From contig CANNFX010000004.1 of the NCBI GenBank assembly GCA_947504025.1, forward strand, positions 104,346 through 168,345: a DNA stretch of 64,000 nt, written 5' to 3'. Source of the DNA: an uncultured Sphingomonadaceae bacterium. Its GTDB lineage: Bacteria; Pseudomonadota; Alphaproteobacteria; Sphingomonadales; Sphingomonadaceae. The notes under the pieces were generated by a model, which was given only the letters and a program-made list of their open reading frames with translations, made no database searches and was not told the DNA's origin. Both the position numbers and the translations under genes were made by a program. This document shows positions 50,590 through 59,800 of the stretch, piece after piece; within the stretch, counting starts at the first letter, position 1, and every line of letters starts with the position of its first letter.

Positions 50590-52139
50590 TCGACGAGATA
50601 TGGAACATCTTTACGGATGCTCTGTCCTGCGTTTGAGCCGCCGCCCAGTGTGGTTTCGCCAATCACTTCGACGTATACATCACTATTCTCAGTGACTTTA
50701 TCACCGCCTGTACCCCGCGCACTGGAAGGCTCAACCAGAAACACATCGACAAATTTGTTGATCTCGGCATCAGTTGTGCTGGCCCCCACGGCCTCTGCGT
50801 TACAGTTAATAACCGCGATGCTGAGCACCCGCCGATCAGGCGCTGCGGTGCCGGGAGGGATGCCGGGCGCCTGGCAAACCGGCGCACTATATGCCGTCAG
50901 GCCTCCGCTAATGTCACCTTGCGACGCTAGTTTGCTATTGGCATATTCATAGCGGTAAATTTGATAACGCGTGGGCGACGTGGTGCCGAAGGTTGACGAG
51001 AAATTCGGTATGGTTGCCCAGTTGGCGGTGTTTGTGCGGAAATAGGCATTACGGTCCCAATTCCCATCACCAACCAAGCCGCCTGTGCAGGCGCCAGTCA
51101 CGCTAACCGCATGGCACATGTCGCGTGGATACCCCATCGGGGAAAGCGCATCTGCTTCCGCATTGCTCAATGGATTGACCGGTGAAGTTGGACGATAAGG
51201 TGCAACTGGAACCCGCCAGCCCTGGCCGCCCATGCCTGATGAAATCTGGCAGGAGTTGCCCGCGCCCTTCAGGAAGTCCTTTTTCGAATTTGCAGATGGT
51301 GGACACAGAGACCCGTCGCCGCAGGTTTGGTTAAGACCGTTAGCGTAAATATCGAAGCGCGTATTCAGCGCATCAAGCACGCTCACCTGCACACCCGGTT
51401 TGACATCGGCACCATCAGCGGAAACGCACTCGCCGGGTACTAGTTCGCGACCAAGCACTTGTGATGTGGCGCTTGCCCCGCTCCCCGCATCGGTTTCGAG
51501 ATAGCCAAAAACGCCAGGGCCATATGTTCCTCCTCCATCATTGGCGATCAAGCGAATGCCCTTGCCAACGTAATTCGCGGTGGTGAACGCAGGATCAGTG
51601 GACTCGTTTGGATTGCACATCATTACCGGAGGGACTTTGCATACTGCCGAACCAAGGCCGGCAAATGCAGCCGCATCCATATTGCCCGAGCTCACCAGCC
51701 CGATCACGGGGAAGAGCGCGTAATCGACCGTCTTCGCGTTGACTTGTACTTCGATGAAGCGAGCATTTGCGTCGCTTGTTGCAGGCGTTGCCTTGGCCTT
51801 GTCCTGATAGAAGCGGATTTGGCCCACGGCATCGCAGGTGACTTCGAGTGGGATAGTGACTGCATTGGCTCCGCTGCCGAGCAAAGATTCATTGGCAACC
51901 AAGCTAACCGCAGCATTGGCAGCCCGGGAACAGGCGCCGGCCTTTTTGTTGAGCTGACTAGCACCGGCAAGCGCAGCCTGATCAGCGCCGTTCTGAAGCT
52001 CGGAATCCATGCCGGCCATACGGGCATAGTCCATCCCATAAGCAGCGACAGCAATCAGGACCGGAAGTGCAAGCGCGTATGATGCAGCGACAGCGCCGCT
52101 GTCGTTAAGCCAGAAAAGTCTGCGATCAGGAGCTTGCAT
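50586..52139 (-). CDS. tadG: TadG-like pilus assembly protein
   Basis: A 517-residue protein with an N-terminal TadE/G-type segment (SGAVAASYALALPVLIAVAAYG, then DYARMAGMDSELQNGADQAALAGAS, the Tad_N signature) and a large extracytoplasmic domain. The latter carries several cysteines (for example ICKVPPVMMC-type and VSVTGACTGG) but no clear von Willebrand MIDAS motif. It likely sits in the periplasm or tip of the machine. It is 13 bases downstream of the small lipoprotein. Confidence 0.85.
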   Translation of the reverse strand: MQAPDRRLFWLNDSGAVAASYALALPVLIAVAAYGMDYARMAGMDSELQNGADQAALAGASQLNKKAGACSRAANAAVSLVANESLLGSGANAVTIPLEVTCDAVGQIRFYQDKAKATPATSDANARFIEVQVNAKTVDYALFPVIGLVSSGNMDAAAFAGLGSAVCKVPPVMMCNPNESTDPAFTTANYVGKGIRLIANDGGGTYGPGVFGYLETDAGSGASATSQVLGRELVPGECVSADGADVKPGVQVSVLDALNTRFDIYANGLNQTCGDGSLCPPSANSKKDFLKGAGNSCQISSGMGGQGWRVPVAPYRPTSPVNPLSNAEADALSPMGYPRDMCHAVSVTGACTGGLVGDGNWDRNAYFRTNTANWATIPNFSSTFGTTSPTRYQIYRYEYANSKLASQGDISGGLTAYSAPVCQAPGIPPGTAAPDRRVLSIAVINCNAEAVGASTTDAEINKFVDVFLVEPSSARGTGGDKVTENSDVYVEVIGETTLGGGSNAGQSIRKDVPYLVE

Positions 52140-52152
52140 GATACATATGCCC

Positions 52153-52431
52153 TCAGCCTGGCCCTGTTTCGCGCGTATTCACCTTTTCAGGCTGTTTCAC
52201 TTGATCGTTATTGTAACGATCCACGGCGTCCGCCGCATGATCTGCGCTAGTGGCAGGGATATCGGTGTCATAGACCGGATCGGGATTGACCACCTGTGCG
52301 GCCATTGTTTGCCGGTTGGCTTCACCAAAGCCGGGATCGTCAAAGGCACCGATATCGGAACCGGTCTGACATCCGGCAAGGCCGATAATCAAACTGCTGG
52401 CGACAAGGGCTTTTAGCCTATTAGTACTCAT
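52153..52431 (-). CDS. small lipoprotein of the pilus operon (CpaD/RcpB position)
   Basis: A 92-residue lipoprotein: short basic start, hydrophobic core (ALVASSLIIGL) and lipobox AGC at Cys21, followed by a polar, probably disordered mature part. It sits exactly where CpaD/RcpB, the secretin-associated outer membrane lipoprotein, is found, between cpaC and tadG, but is much shorter than CpaD. I chose ATG 52431: GAAGGAAGC precedes it, and it overlaps the cpaC stop by 11 bases. It may be a reduced pilotin. Confidence 0.8.
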   Translation of the reverse strand: MSTNRLKALVASSLIIGLAGCQTGSDIGAFDDPGFGEANRQTMAAQVVNPDPVYDTDIPATSADHAADAVDRYNNDQVKQPEKVNTRETGPG

Positions 52432-53845
52432 AATCGCTTCCTTCGGCGGCTGGTTCGCTGGCAGCCTCTGCGGGCGTGGCAGGCAGTTCGACCGGACGGT
52501 ATGCTTCACCTGTCAGGATGGTTTCTGCTGCGTTGGGATCTTTTACCCGGTCGGTCGGTAGTTTCACCTGATCCGGCCTGATTGGTTTCACGAGCCGCGG
52601 CGTCACAACGATCAGTAATTCAGTCTCGCCTTTTTGGAATTTGGTAGAGCGGAATAATGTGCCGATGATCGGAATTGAGCCCAGCAGCGGAAGTTGCTGC
52701 ACGGTGGTCTTGAAATCCTGCTGCAATAGGCCAGCAATCGCGAAGCTTTCGCCGTCGCGCAGTTCGATGGTCGTGCTGGCGCGCCGCGTTTGCAAACCCG
52801 GAATCTGGATACCGTTCAACGTAATCGAGGCGGTTGGATCAATGGCGCTGACTTCAGGTTCGACAATCAGATTAATCGTATTGTCGCCCAGCACAGTCGG
52901 CGTGAAGCCCAGACTGACGCCGAAAGACTTATATTCGATACTTATCGATGATGCTCCACCTTCGCCGCCGCCGCCGCCATTCTGGACAACGGGTATCGGG
53001 AACTCACCGCCCGCGAGGAACGATGCGCGCTCACCCGAAAGTGAAACGAGAGTTGGTTCGGCCAATGTCTTGGACAGGCCGCGTTCTTCCAGAGCGTTAA
53101 GCACTGCATCGATTTCTAGGCCGGCAACGTCGGAGAACAAGCGGCGGAACACGCCAAAGCTCCCGGTTACGCTGCTGCGTTCCAATATTCCCACGCCCGT
53201 ATCAGGATCGGGAACCAAGGACGATCCCACGCCCGTTGAAGCACTGAATGGTCCGTCATTTGAAAATGAGCCAACTCCCAGTTCTTCGCCGACATTGCGT
53301 GAAACTTCGGCAAAGCGAACTTCAAGCATCACCTGCTGACTGCTGCCGAGCGTCATCAGATTGACCACATTGTCACCGGCATAAGCGCGAGCGAGCTGCA
53401 CAATGCGTGCAGCGCTGCCCGGATTGCCGACCATGCCGCTAAGTACGATCGATTGGTTTGAAATCCGTGCGTCGATGTTTTCGTTCGGCATCAGAGCGCT
53501 GACTTGCTCACGCAGAGCGATCACGTCGGGGCCGACGGCAATATCCATAACTGCCAACACGCGGTTACCAGAGCCATAAAGCGTCAGGCTGGTCGTACCA
53601 AGCTTCTTACCGAGGACATAGATTGACCGATCAGAAACCGGGAAAATATCGGCGATTTCGTCATTGCCGATCATGGCCCGAGTAATCGTCTGGTCGGTTG
53701 TGACGACTTGGCTTTTGTTGATCGGAACTTCGATCGATCCGCCCTGAGCGTAAATCTCGTTCGAGTCTGCATATTGAGCCTGAGCAGGCGAGACGAAGGC
53801 GAGGGCTGCGAGCCCGGCCATCATACTAATTGAGAGCTTCTTCAT
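52421..53845 (-). CDS. cpaC: Flp pilus secretin
   Basis: A 474-residue outer membrane channel. A signal peptide (AALAFVSPAQAQ) is followed by a pilus/BON-type N-domain (about residues 35-180, LGKKLGTTSLTLYG) and the secretin domain from about 215 to 435 (EEFGVSLGFTPTVL-type strands, LPLLGSIPIIGTLFRSTKFQKGE, ELLIVVTPRLVKP). The last two blocks are the classical secretin signature. It forms the ring through which the pilus exits. Lies one base after cpaB. Confidence 0.95.
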   Translation of the reverse strand: MKKLSISMMAGLAALAFVSPAQAQYADSNEIYAQGGSIEVPINKSQVVTTDQTITRAMIGNDEIADIFPVSDRSIYVLGKKLGTTSLTLYGSGNRVLAVMDIAVGPDVIALREQVSALMPNENIDARISNQSIVLSGMVGNPGSAARIVQLARAYAGDNVVNLMTLGSSQQVMLEVRFAEVSRNVGEELGVGSFSNDGPFSASTGVGSSLVPDPDTGVGILERSSVTGSFGVFRRLFSDVAGLEIDAVLNALEERGLSKTLAEPTLVSLSGERASFLAGGEFPIPVVQNGGGGGEGGASSISIEYKSFGVSLGFTPTVLGDNTINLIVEPEVSAIDPTASITLNGIQIPGLQTRRASTTIELRDGESFAIAGLLQQDFKTTVQQLPLLGSIPIIGTLFRSTKFQKGETELLIVVTPRLVKPIRPDQVKLPTDRVKDPNAAETILTGEAYRPVELPATPAEAASEPAAEGSDYEY

Positions 53846-53846
53846 C

Positions 53847-54761
53847 TTACCAACCCCTCGAACGTGAAACCGGCACCTCGGTGCCTTCGGTGCCTCGCAC
53901 CACGGTCATTGTTGGGCCGCGATATCGGGGGGCTGCAGGTGCACCAGTTCTGGCGGCTGCGGCTGGTCGCGGCGCATAGGTTGCTGCGGGTGCAGCGACT
54001 GTGGCGGCGCGGCGTGGACCGATGTAATAACCGCCTCCGCCAAGGTCCTTGGCAAGGACAACGTTGGTTCCGCCGACTGTTTGGTTTTCCACGTTGCGCA
54101 GGACCAGGCTAAGCGTGCCGATCTGCTGTGCGAGTGTAAGTTTCTGCGCACCGTAAATATCGGTTTGCAGCGTGGCGACCTTGGCTACAATGGCGGCCGT
54201 GTCATTTTCATCCTTAGTCTGATCAACTGCTAGAACCAGGACGTTTTCAAGCACCACATTGGTCATTTTGTCAGATGGCTGTGAGCCTTCGCCTGGGATC
54301 TGGCGGGTCAACATGACATCCACGACATCACCGGCGCGCACAAAACCGGCAACGCCTGCGACTTCATTGACGGGAACTGAAACAGCGCGCTGATCTTCTG
54401 GTAGGAGAGATGCGAGAGTTGCCCGTCCATCGTCGCCACTGACTTTCGAAGCCAGAATTGGTTCGCCGATAGTAATCGGACGAAGCGCGACGCGGCCGCC
54501 TTGGACGGCCACTGAAAGATCGGTGAAGGCGCCCTGGGGCACCGAGTTGGCGGGCCAATTGACCAGCCGTGAATTCGTTTGAGTGAGCGGCGTTCCGAAA
54601 GCCATGTCTTGGCTGGCGACAACAATACGGGCCATTCGATTTTCTTCGGCCATCCGTTCTTCGCGTTGTTCGACGCCGCTGAAATATGTGTTCGCGAGGA
54701 AAACCGCGACCAACCCCAGCAATACGGCGAAACCGAGAATAATCAGGTTTCTTCCGCGCAT
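53847..54761 (-). CDS. cpaB: Flp pilus periplasmic protein CpaB/RcpC
   Basis: A 304-residue protein with an N-terminal anchor helix (LIILGFAVLLGLVAVFLANTYF), a SAF domain at about residues 45-115 (VASQDMAFGTPLTQ, SVPQGAFTD) and a RcpC/CpaB domain (about 120-240; VPVNEVAGVAGFVRAGDVVDV). The C-terminal 60 residues are rich in Ala, Pro and Arg. I chose ATG 54761, preceded by a GGGGGG stretch; the open frame farther upstream overlaps the hairpin. It interacts with the secretin ring. Confidence 0.92.
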   Translation of the reverse strand: MRGRNLIILGFAVLLGLVAVFLANTYFSGVEQREERMAEENRMARIVVASQDMAFGTPLTQTNSRLVNWPANSVPQGAFTDLSVAVQGGRVALRPITIGEPILASKVSGDDGRATLASLLPEDQRAVSVPVNEVAGVAGFVRAGDVVDVMLTRQIPGEGSQPSDKMTNVVLENVLVLAVDQTKDENDTAAIVAKVATLQTDIYGAQKLTLAQQIGTLSLVLRNVENQTVGGTNVVLAKDLGGGGYYIGPRRAATVAAPAATYAPRPAAAARTGAPAAPRYRGPTMTVVRGTEGTEVPVSRSRGW

Positions 54762-54802
54762 AATATTAAGCCCCCCAAGCCGAAACAGACAAAACCGATG
54801 AA

Positions 54803-54829
54803 CCCCCCGGCGCCGAAACGCCGAGGGGG
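54803..54829 (-). terminator. attenuator-like hairpin between flp and cpaB
   Basis: On the minus strand CCCCCTCGGCG pairs with CGCCGGGGGG (one bulged or mismatched base) around TTTCGG. There is no T run after it, so it would be a partial terminator or an mRNA-end protector. It lies 13 bases after the flp1 stop and 42 bases before cpaB. Confidence 0.55.
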
Positions 54830-54842
54830 TATTCAAGTAGGC

Positions 54843-55043
54843 TTAGTCAGCAGCTGGAAGGCCAGTCTGCGAGTCAGCAACATTCTTCTCAGCGCCGACG
54901 ATTGCGTCGCGGATTTCGCCGCCAAGCAGGCCAGCAGCCGTTGCGATCGCTGCGCCAACGATGGCGAGGATCAGTGCGTATTCAGCTGCCGAAGCGCCGG
55001 ATTCGTCACGTGCGAAAGTTTTCAGAAAAGTCTTCATGCTCAT
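54843..55043 (-). CDS. flp: Flp/type IVb major pilin (copy 1)
   Basis: A 66-residue prepilin. The processing site is DESG-ASAAEYALILAIVGAA: cleavage after Gly by CpaA leaves a mature pilin with the Glu5-Tyr6 pair that defines the Flp class, followed by the hydrophobic assembly helix. It differs from copy 2 mainly at the ends, and 110 bases in the middle are identical. The AUG may be 55043 or 55037 (MSMK). It lies 52 bases downstream of copy 2. Confidence 0.94.
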   Translation of the reverse strand: MSMKTFLKTFARDESGASAAEYALILAIVGAAIATAAGLLGGEIRDAIVGAEKNVADSQTGLPAAD

Positions 55044-55095
55044 TACTCCAAAATTTAATTCAGATTGCCGATTGGCAAACCAAGTAAGCTGTCAA

Positions 55096-55290
55096 TTAGT
55101 CAGCAGCCGGAAGGCCAGTTTGCGAATCCGCAACTTGCTTTTCAGCGCCGACGATTGCGTCGCGGATTTCGCCGCCAAGCAGGCCAGCAGCCGTTGCGAT
55201 CGCTGCGCCAACGATGGCGAGGATCAGTGCGTATTCAGCTGCCGAAGCGCCAGATTCGTCACGTGCAAAAGTTTTCAGAAAGATTTTCAT
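55096..55290 (-). CDS. flp: Flp/type IVb major pilin (copy 2)
   Basis: A 64-residue prepilin with the same DESG-ASAAEYALILAIVGAA processing and assembly motif as copy 1. The proteins differ in the leader (MKIFLKTF against MKTFLKTF) and near the C-terminus (EKQVADS against EKNVADS). I chose ATG 55290, preceded by GGGG and close to the leader; an open frame to 55323 adds an unlikely extension. It is the first gene of the pilus operon, so the promoter lies just upstream. Confidence 0.94.
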   Translation of the reverse strand: MKIFLKTFARDESGASAAEYALILAIVGAAIATAAGLLGGEIRDAIVGAEKQVADSQTGLPAAD

Positions 55291-55325
55291 GTAAATTACC
55301 CCAAATTCTAACCAGACAACCAATG

Positions 55326-55355
55326 GGTGCCTGACCCCGTTAATAAATAGGCACC
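55326..55355 (-). promoter_or_regulatory. inverted repeat in the flp promoter region
   Basis: GGTGCCT (55326-55332) and AGGCACC (55349-55355) form a perfect 7-bp inverted repeat with a 16-base AT-rich spacer, 36-65 bases upstream of the first pilin gene. It could be an operator over the pilus promoter. The binding protein is unknown. Confidence 0.4.
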
Positions 55356-55702
55356 GGCATCTATTTCCGTTTACCTATGAACTGAGAGATAAAGTTTCGA
55401 AATCGGCGCGTCCCTATCGACTAATTCCAGTGATTAAACCGGACCGAAACGTCTGTTGCTCTCAGAACCCCCTGATTATTTGCTCTTTGAGCTTGATGGT
55501 CAAATGTTAAATATGGCTGTTTTATTCTGTTCATTTTCAAAAAGTTAATGGTGTATTTTATTAATACAAACCCTTAATGGTGGTTTGATGGATACTTGAA
55601 AACAGGATAAAATGCATAGAATCAGTACTAAATGACTCATAGACCAGTTCGACTCGACTATAATTTAGTTAAGGCTCAGACTTAATTAGGAATTTTAATC
55701 AC
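55356..55702 (+). other. AT-rich intergenic region between flp and a membrane protein gene
   Basis: About 350 bases, much richer in A and T than its surroundings, with several TTAA motifs (for example near 55510, 55540 and 55670) but none at the TTAA-N7-TTAA spacing of CtrA sites. It must hold the divergent promoters of the pilus operon and of the gene at 55703. No coding frame is seen. Confidence 0.5.
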
Positions 55703-56500
55703 ATGATGCGGCGTGTTGGTCAATTTATTCAAGACGAGTTGTGTCGTTGGTTTGGTCGAAGCCGAAAGACTGCACGGTTCTTGAAGTATAGAATTGGCGT
55801 TATTTTTACCTTCTGGGTGTTGGCAATGGCAGTGTTAGCTATTGCAAAGACTATCAATTCTCCGACGCCTGCCGGTTCGCCGACAGCGTTCTTCGAGCTC
55901 CTTTTGCCGTATGTTTTGGCTACCTTTGCCCCAGTCGCTGGCTTTATGCTGGCGCAGGCGAGCTTCCCTCTTGGTTTAGCCAATCAGCAGCTTGGCACGC
56001 GGCTATCGCGGTGGGGGAAGTGGCGCTCGTTGACGAAGGGTGAGGTTGCAAGCAACCGAGCGTACGGGCCTTCGGGTTTGGTTGCGACGATACTCGTCGG
56101 ATTTCTGCTGAGTGTTGCAGTTAGAACATTAGAATTCGCGGTTGCAGTACCTTCTATGAGTTCCGCAGTGCCCGAGTGGGGCCGGGTCATCATGCTGGCT
56201 ATGACTTTCGATCTGGTCGTGCTCAACTTCTTCTATATGGTCTGCTTTTCAATGGCGATCCGCGTGGTTCCGCTATTCCCGCGCATGTTGGTATTTACCT
56301 GGCTGCTGGACATTCAAATGCAGCTCGCCATCGCCAATTTTGTCGGAGCTTTCGCGACACCGGAAAGTGTAGGCTCTGCGCTAATCTTATTGTTGAACAG
56401 TAATGTTCAGAAAGTATTGATAAGTATAATTATTTGGCTTCCGATACTCATTCTTTCACAGCGAATTAACGTCACATATCGATCTCGTGAAGCGGTGTAA
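55703..56500 (+). CDS. hypothetical polytopic membrane protein
   Basis: A 265-residue protein that I do not recognise. It has a basic N-terminus (KTARFLKYR), then about six hydrophobic segments: residues 32-50, 68-88, 125-150, 165-190, 195-220 and 235-255. There is no enzyme or transporter motif. It lies between the pilus operon and the giant adhesin, reads toward the adhesin, and is preceded by an AT-rich promoter region. A role in surface attachment is only suggested by place. Confidence 0.65.
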   Translation: MMRRVGQFIQDELCRWFGRSRKTARFLKYRIGVIFTFWVLAMAVLAIAKTINSPTPAGSPTAFFELLLPYVLATFAPVAGFMLAQASFPLGLANQQLGTRLSRWGKWRSLTKGEVASNRAYGPSGLVATILVGFLLSVAVRTLEFAVAVPSMSSAVPEWGRVIMLAMTFDLVVLNFFYMVCFSMAIRVVPLFPRMLVFTWLLDIQMQLAIANFVGAFATPESVGSALILLLNSNVQKVLISIIIWLPILILSQRINVTYRSREAV

Positions 56501-56825
56501 GGCCTATCAAATTTCTGATTAATTACAGGCTTGTAGGTATTCCACTTTCTCAACCGACTCGGAAGTTGGCCGACTCGGGAGAATTGCTGATCCGTAAAAA
56601 GGTTCGGTTAACAACCTTGAAACTTATTTAGATCGGTGGTCTGATTTCCTGTGATCGGGAGGTGATTCGCATTTTTGTGCGTTTTTTCAAACGCTCCCAA
56701 TAAATATTAGGCTCGCAGAGCAAATTGCTGGTTTCCGGTTTTAATCATAAAACTACCGCACACCCTACATTGTTCTGCGACCCGCAAGCTCTCGCTTTTG
56801 GCGAGGCGATTTGAGGATACTGGGC
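56501..56825 (+). other. intergenic region upstream of the giant adhesin
   Basis: About 325 bases with no gene. It holds a direct repeat CCGACTCGG at 56554-56562 and 56570-56578, an inverted CAAC/GTTG around the first copy, and a T-rich stretch (GTGCGTTTTTTCAAACGC) near 56685. GAGGA lies before the ATG at 56826. This is the likely promoter and leader region of the adhesin. Confidence 0.5.
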
Positions 56826-59800
56826 ATGGAATTCGACGATCAGCAACAGTTCGGAACGCAGGACGGTGGGTTCACTGAAGCCGGCGTGGCATCTGACAGC
56901 GGAACGCAATCAGCCGGGCGGATAGCGCTCGATCCGGGCGCGTCGAACACGGTTGAACTGCCGCCAGGCGTAACGATCGATTCCGTTCGCGCTGAAGGCC
57001 GGGACCTGATCGTCGTCGGATCCAATGGCGAAGTATATGTGATCGAAGACGGTGCGGTCAGCGTCCCGTTGATCGTGGTCGATGGGGTGGCGGTTCCGCC
57101 GCTCAACCTTGCGGCACTGATTGTAGGCAATGAACCTGAACCTGCTGCTGGCCCGGCGCAGAGCTCTGGCGGCAATTTCGCAACAGATGTTGGTCCACTG
57201 CAAGATGCATTCGGCTTGGGCGATTTGTTGCCCTATACGGAATTGGCATTTCCAGAACCACGCGACGAAGAGATTATTCCAGGCCTTCCCGATGATGAAG
57301 AGCCGACGGTTGTTGTGGTCACGCCTGACAATCCAGCTGGCGCGATCAACGCAGTGGCAGTGGTCGACGAATCCGGACTGCCAGCCCGAGAGGGCGAGCC
57401 TGCCGGCACGCAAGAGGCGACAGATCTCGAAACCACGACCGGTACGATTCAGTACCAGGCTCCTGATGGAACCGGTGCGGTATTGATCAATGGTGTAGCT
57501 ATTACTGCTGTCGGTCAGACATTCTCGTCTCCTGATGGCACGTTGACGATCACCAGTATTGCCGAAGGTAATATTGGCTTCAGCTATACGCTTGATGACA
57601 ATTTACTCGGCGTGACCGAGGACGGGTTCTTTTCAGTCACTGTACGCGACACGGATGGTGACGAGGCAACGGCATCTTTGGTCATCAATGTCATAGATGA
57701 TGCTCCGATCACTCTTGATGATACGGACTTTGTCGCCGCTGGCACATATGGTCCGGAAACCGGTAATGTCATCACGGGTGCGGACACCACAAGTGGTGCA
57801 GCGGGCGCGGATGATGTTGGCGCAGATGATGGTACGGTCACTTCGGTTGTTTCAGCTTCTGGAACGCCAGTCTCTGTCTCCGATGGATCGACTGCGATTG
57901 CTGGTGAATACGGAACGCTGACTATCGGTCCAGATGGTAGTTATTCCTACGTCCGGGACCCGGGCACACCCGGCGGCGTTGCGGATAGCTTCGATTATAC
58001 TGTAACTGACGGCGACGGTAGTACATCCACGTCTACATTGACGATTTCAATCGGCGATGCGCCTGTAGATATTATTTCTGTCCCAGAAACGGGAGCAGGG
58101 ACTATTGTCGACGAAGCAGGCTTGCCGGAACGCAATGACGAGGCGCCTGGTACGCAGGAGCCGACGCCGGTCGAATCGACCAGCGGCACCATTACTTTCG
58201 ACGCTCCAGACGGAGTTGATACGGTTGAAATCGACGGGACCGTAGTGACCGGTCCCGGGCAGGTCATAACCACGCCTGAAGGCACGCTGACAATTGACTC
58301 TTATGACCCGATTGGCGGCACTGTCGGCTATACATTCGAACTGACTGATAATACTTCAGGCGATGATACATCGGTAACCTTCGAAATCACTGTCACTGAT
58401 GTAGATGGCGACAGCGACACTGCCGATCTGACCATTACGATCGTCGATGATAGCCCTGAAGCGACCGATGATGCAGGTGAACAGGTTGGCGAAGATGCGC
58501 CGGTAACTGTCAATGTCTTTGATAACGATGTTCCTGGCGCTGACAGCGTGCAGCCTGACCAGATCGCTTTGGTTGATGGCACCGTTAGTGGCGACGGCAC
58601 TGTCGTTTATAACGGAGATGGAACCTTCACTTATACGCCTGCTCCAGGCGAAGACGGTGAAGTGACCTTTGATTATACCATCACTGATGGTGATGGCGAT
58701 GTATCCACTGCAACCGTTACATTGACGTTGGCAGAAGATTCGACCCCGGAAATCGCTGTTGAAGGCGATAATTCCGTAGATGAATCCGGCCTACCTGCAC
58801 GTCCAGGTGAGCCAGAAGGTTCCGATGAAGCAAGCGATAGCGAAATTGCCGCTGGAACGATCCCGATTTCGACCGGTGGCGATACAGTCGGTTCGCTGGT
58901 TGTTAATGGTGTGGATGTCACAGCTGGCGGTACTGTCGCGACGGCTAAGGGCACGCTGACTATTACGCTTGATGCAGGCGTTTATAGCTACAGCTATACG
59001 CTTGATGACAACACTCTCAGCGATCCTGACAGCGACAGTTTCTCGCTGGTAGTAACCGATAGCGACGGCGATAGTGCCAGCACGACGCTGGTTATAGCGA
59101 TTGCAGATGACACTCCGTCTGCTGAAGACGATGTGGGCTCAATTGCTGCGGGTGAATATGGTCCGGTAACCGGAAATGTTACCACGAACGACACATCGGG
59201 CGCGGATGATTTCGACGTTACGGGCTACACTGGTTCGGGTGGAAGCGGCGGAGCGGATGCTGTGGTGCAGGGCACTTATGGCACGCTCACCATCGATACT
59301 GACGGCAATTATAGCTACACGCGCGATCCCGGCACTCCGGGCGGCGTAACCGATACGTTTACCTACACAGTGACCGATGGCGACGGCGACATTGCCACGG
59401 CCGATCTGGTGATTTCAATCGCTGACAGTCCAGTCGTGCTCGACTTGCCAGTATCGGGTGAAGCTGGAACTGAGGTTCTCGAAGCTGGCCTCCCTGCAGG
59501 TTCTGCCGCAGGAACTGACGGTGAATTCACTTCCGGTACGATTGGTTACACAGCGCCTGACGGGCCCGGGACAGTCACTATTGACGGCACTGCCGTAAGC
59601 GCAGTTGGCCAGACCTTCACAGGCACCTATGGCATCATGACCATAACCAGCATTGCTGATGGCGTGATTGGCTATGATTACGAGCTGACCACCAACACAT
59701 CAGGAGATGCCACTTCTGACAGTTTTGCAGTTGTTGCCACTGATGCGGATGGTGACAGCGCTCCTGGTACTCTCACGATTGATATCGTTGATGATCTGCC

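Noticed and set aside
55500..55690. TTAA motifs as possible CtrA sites near flp
   Set aside because: No pair has the seven-base spacing of the CtrA consensus; the region is simply AT-rich.
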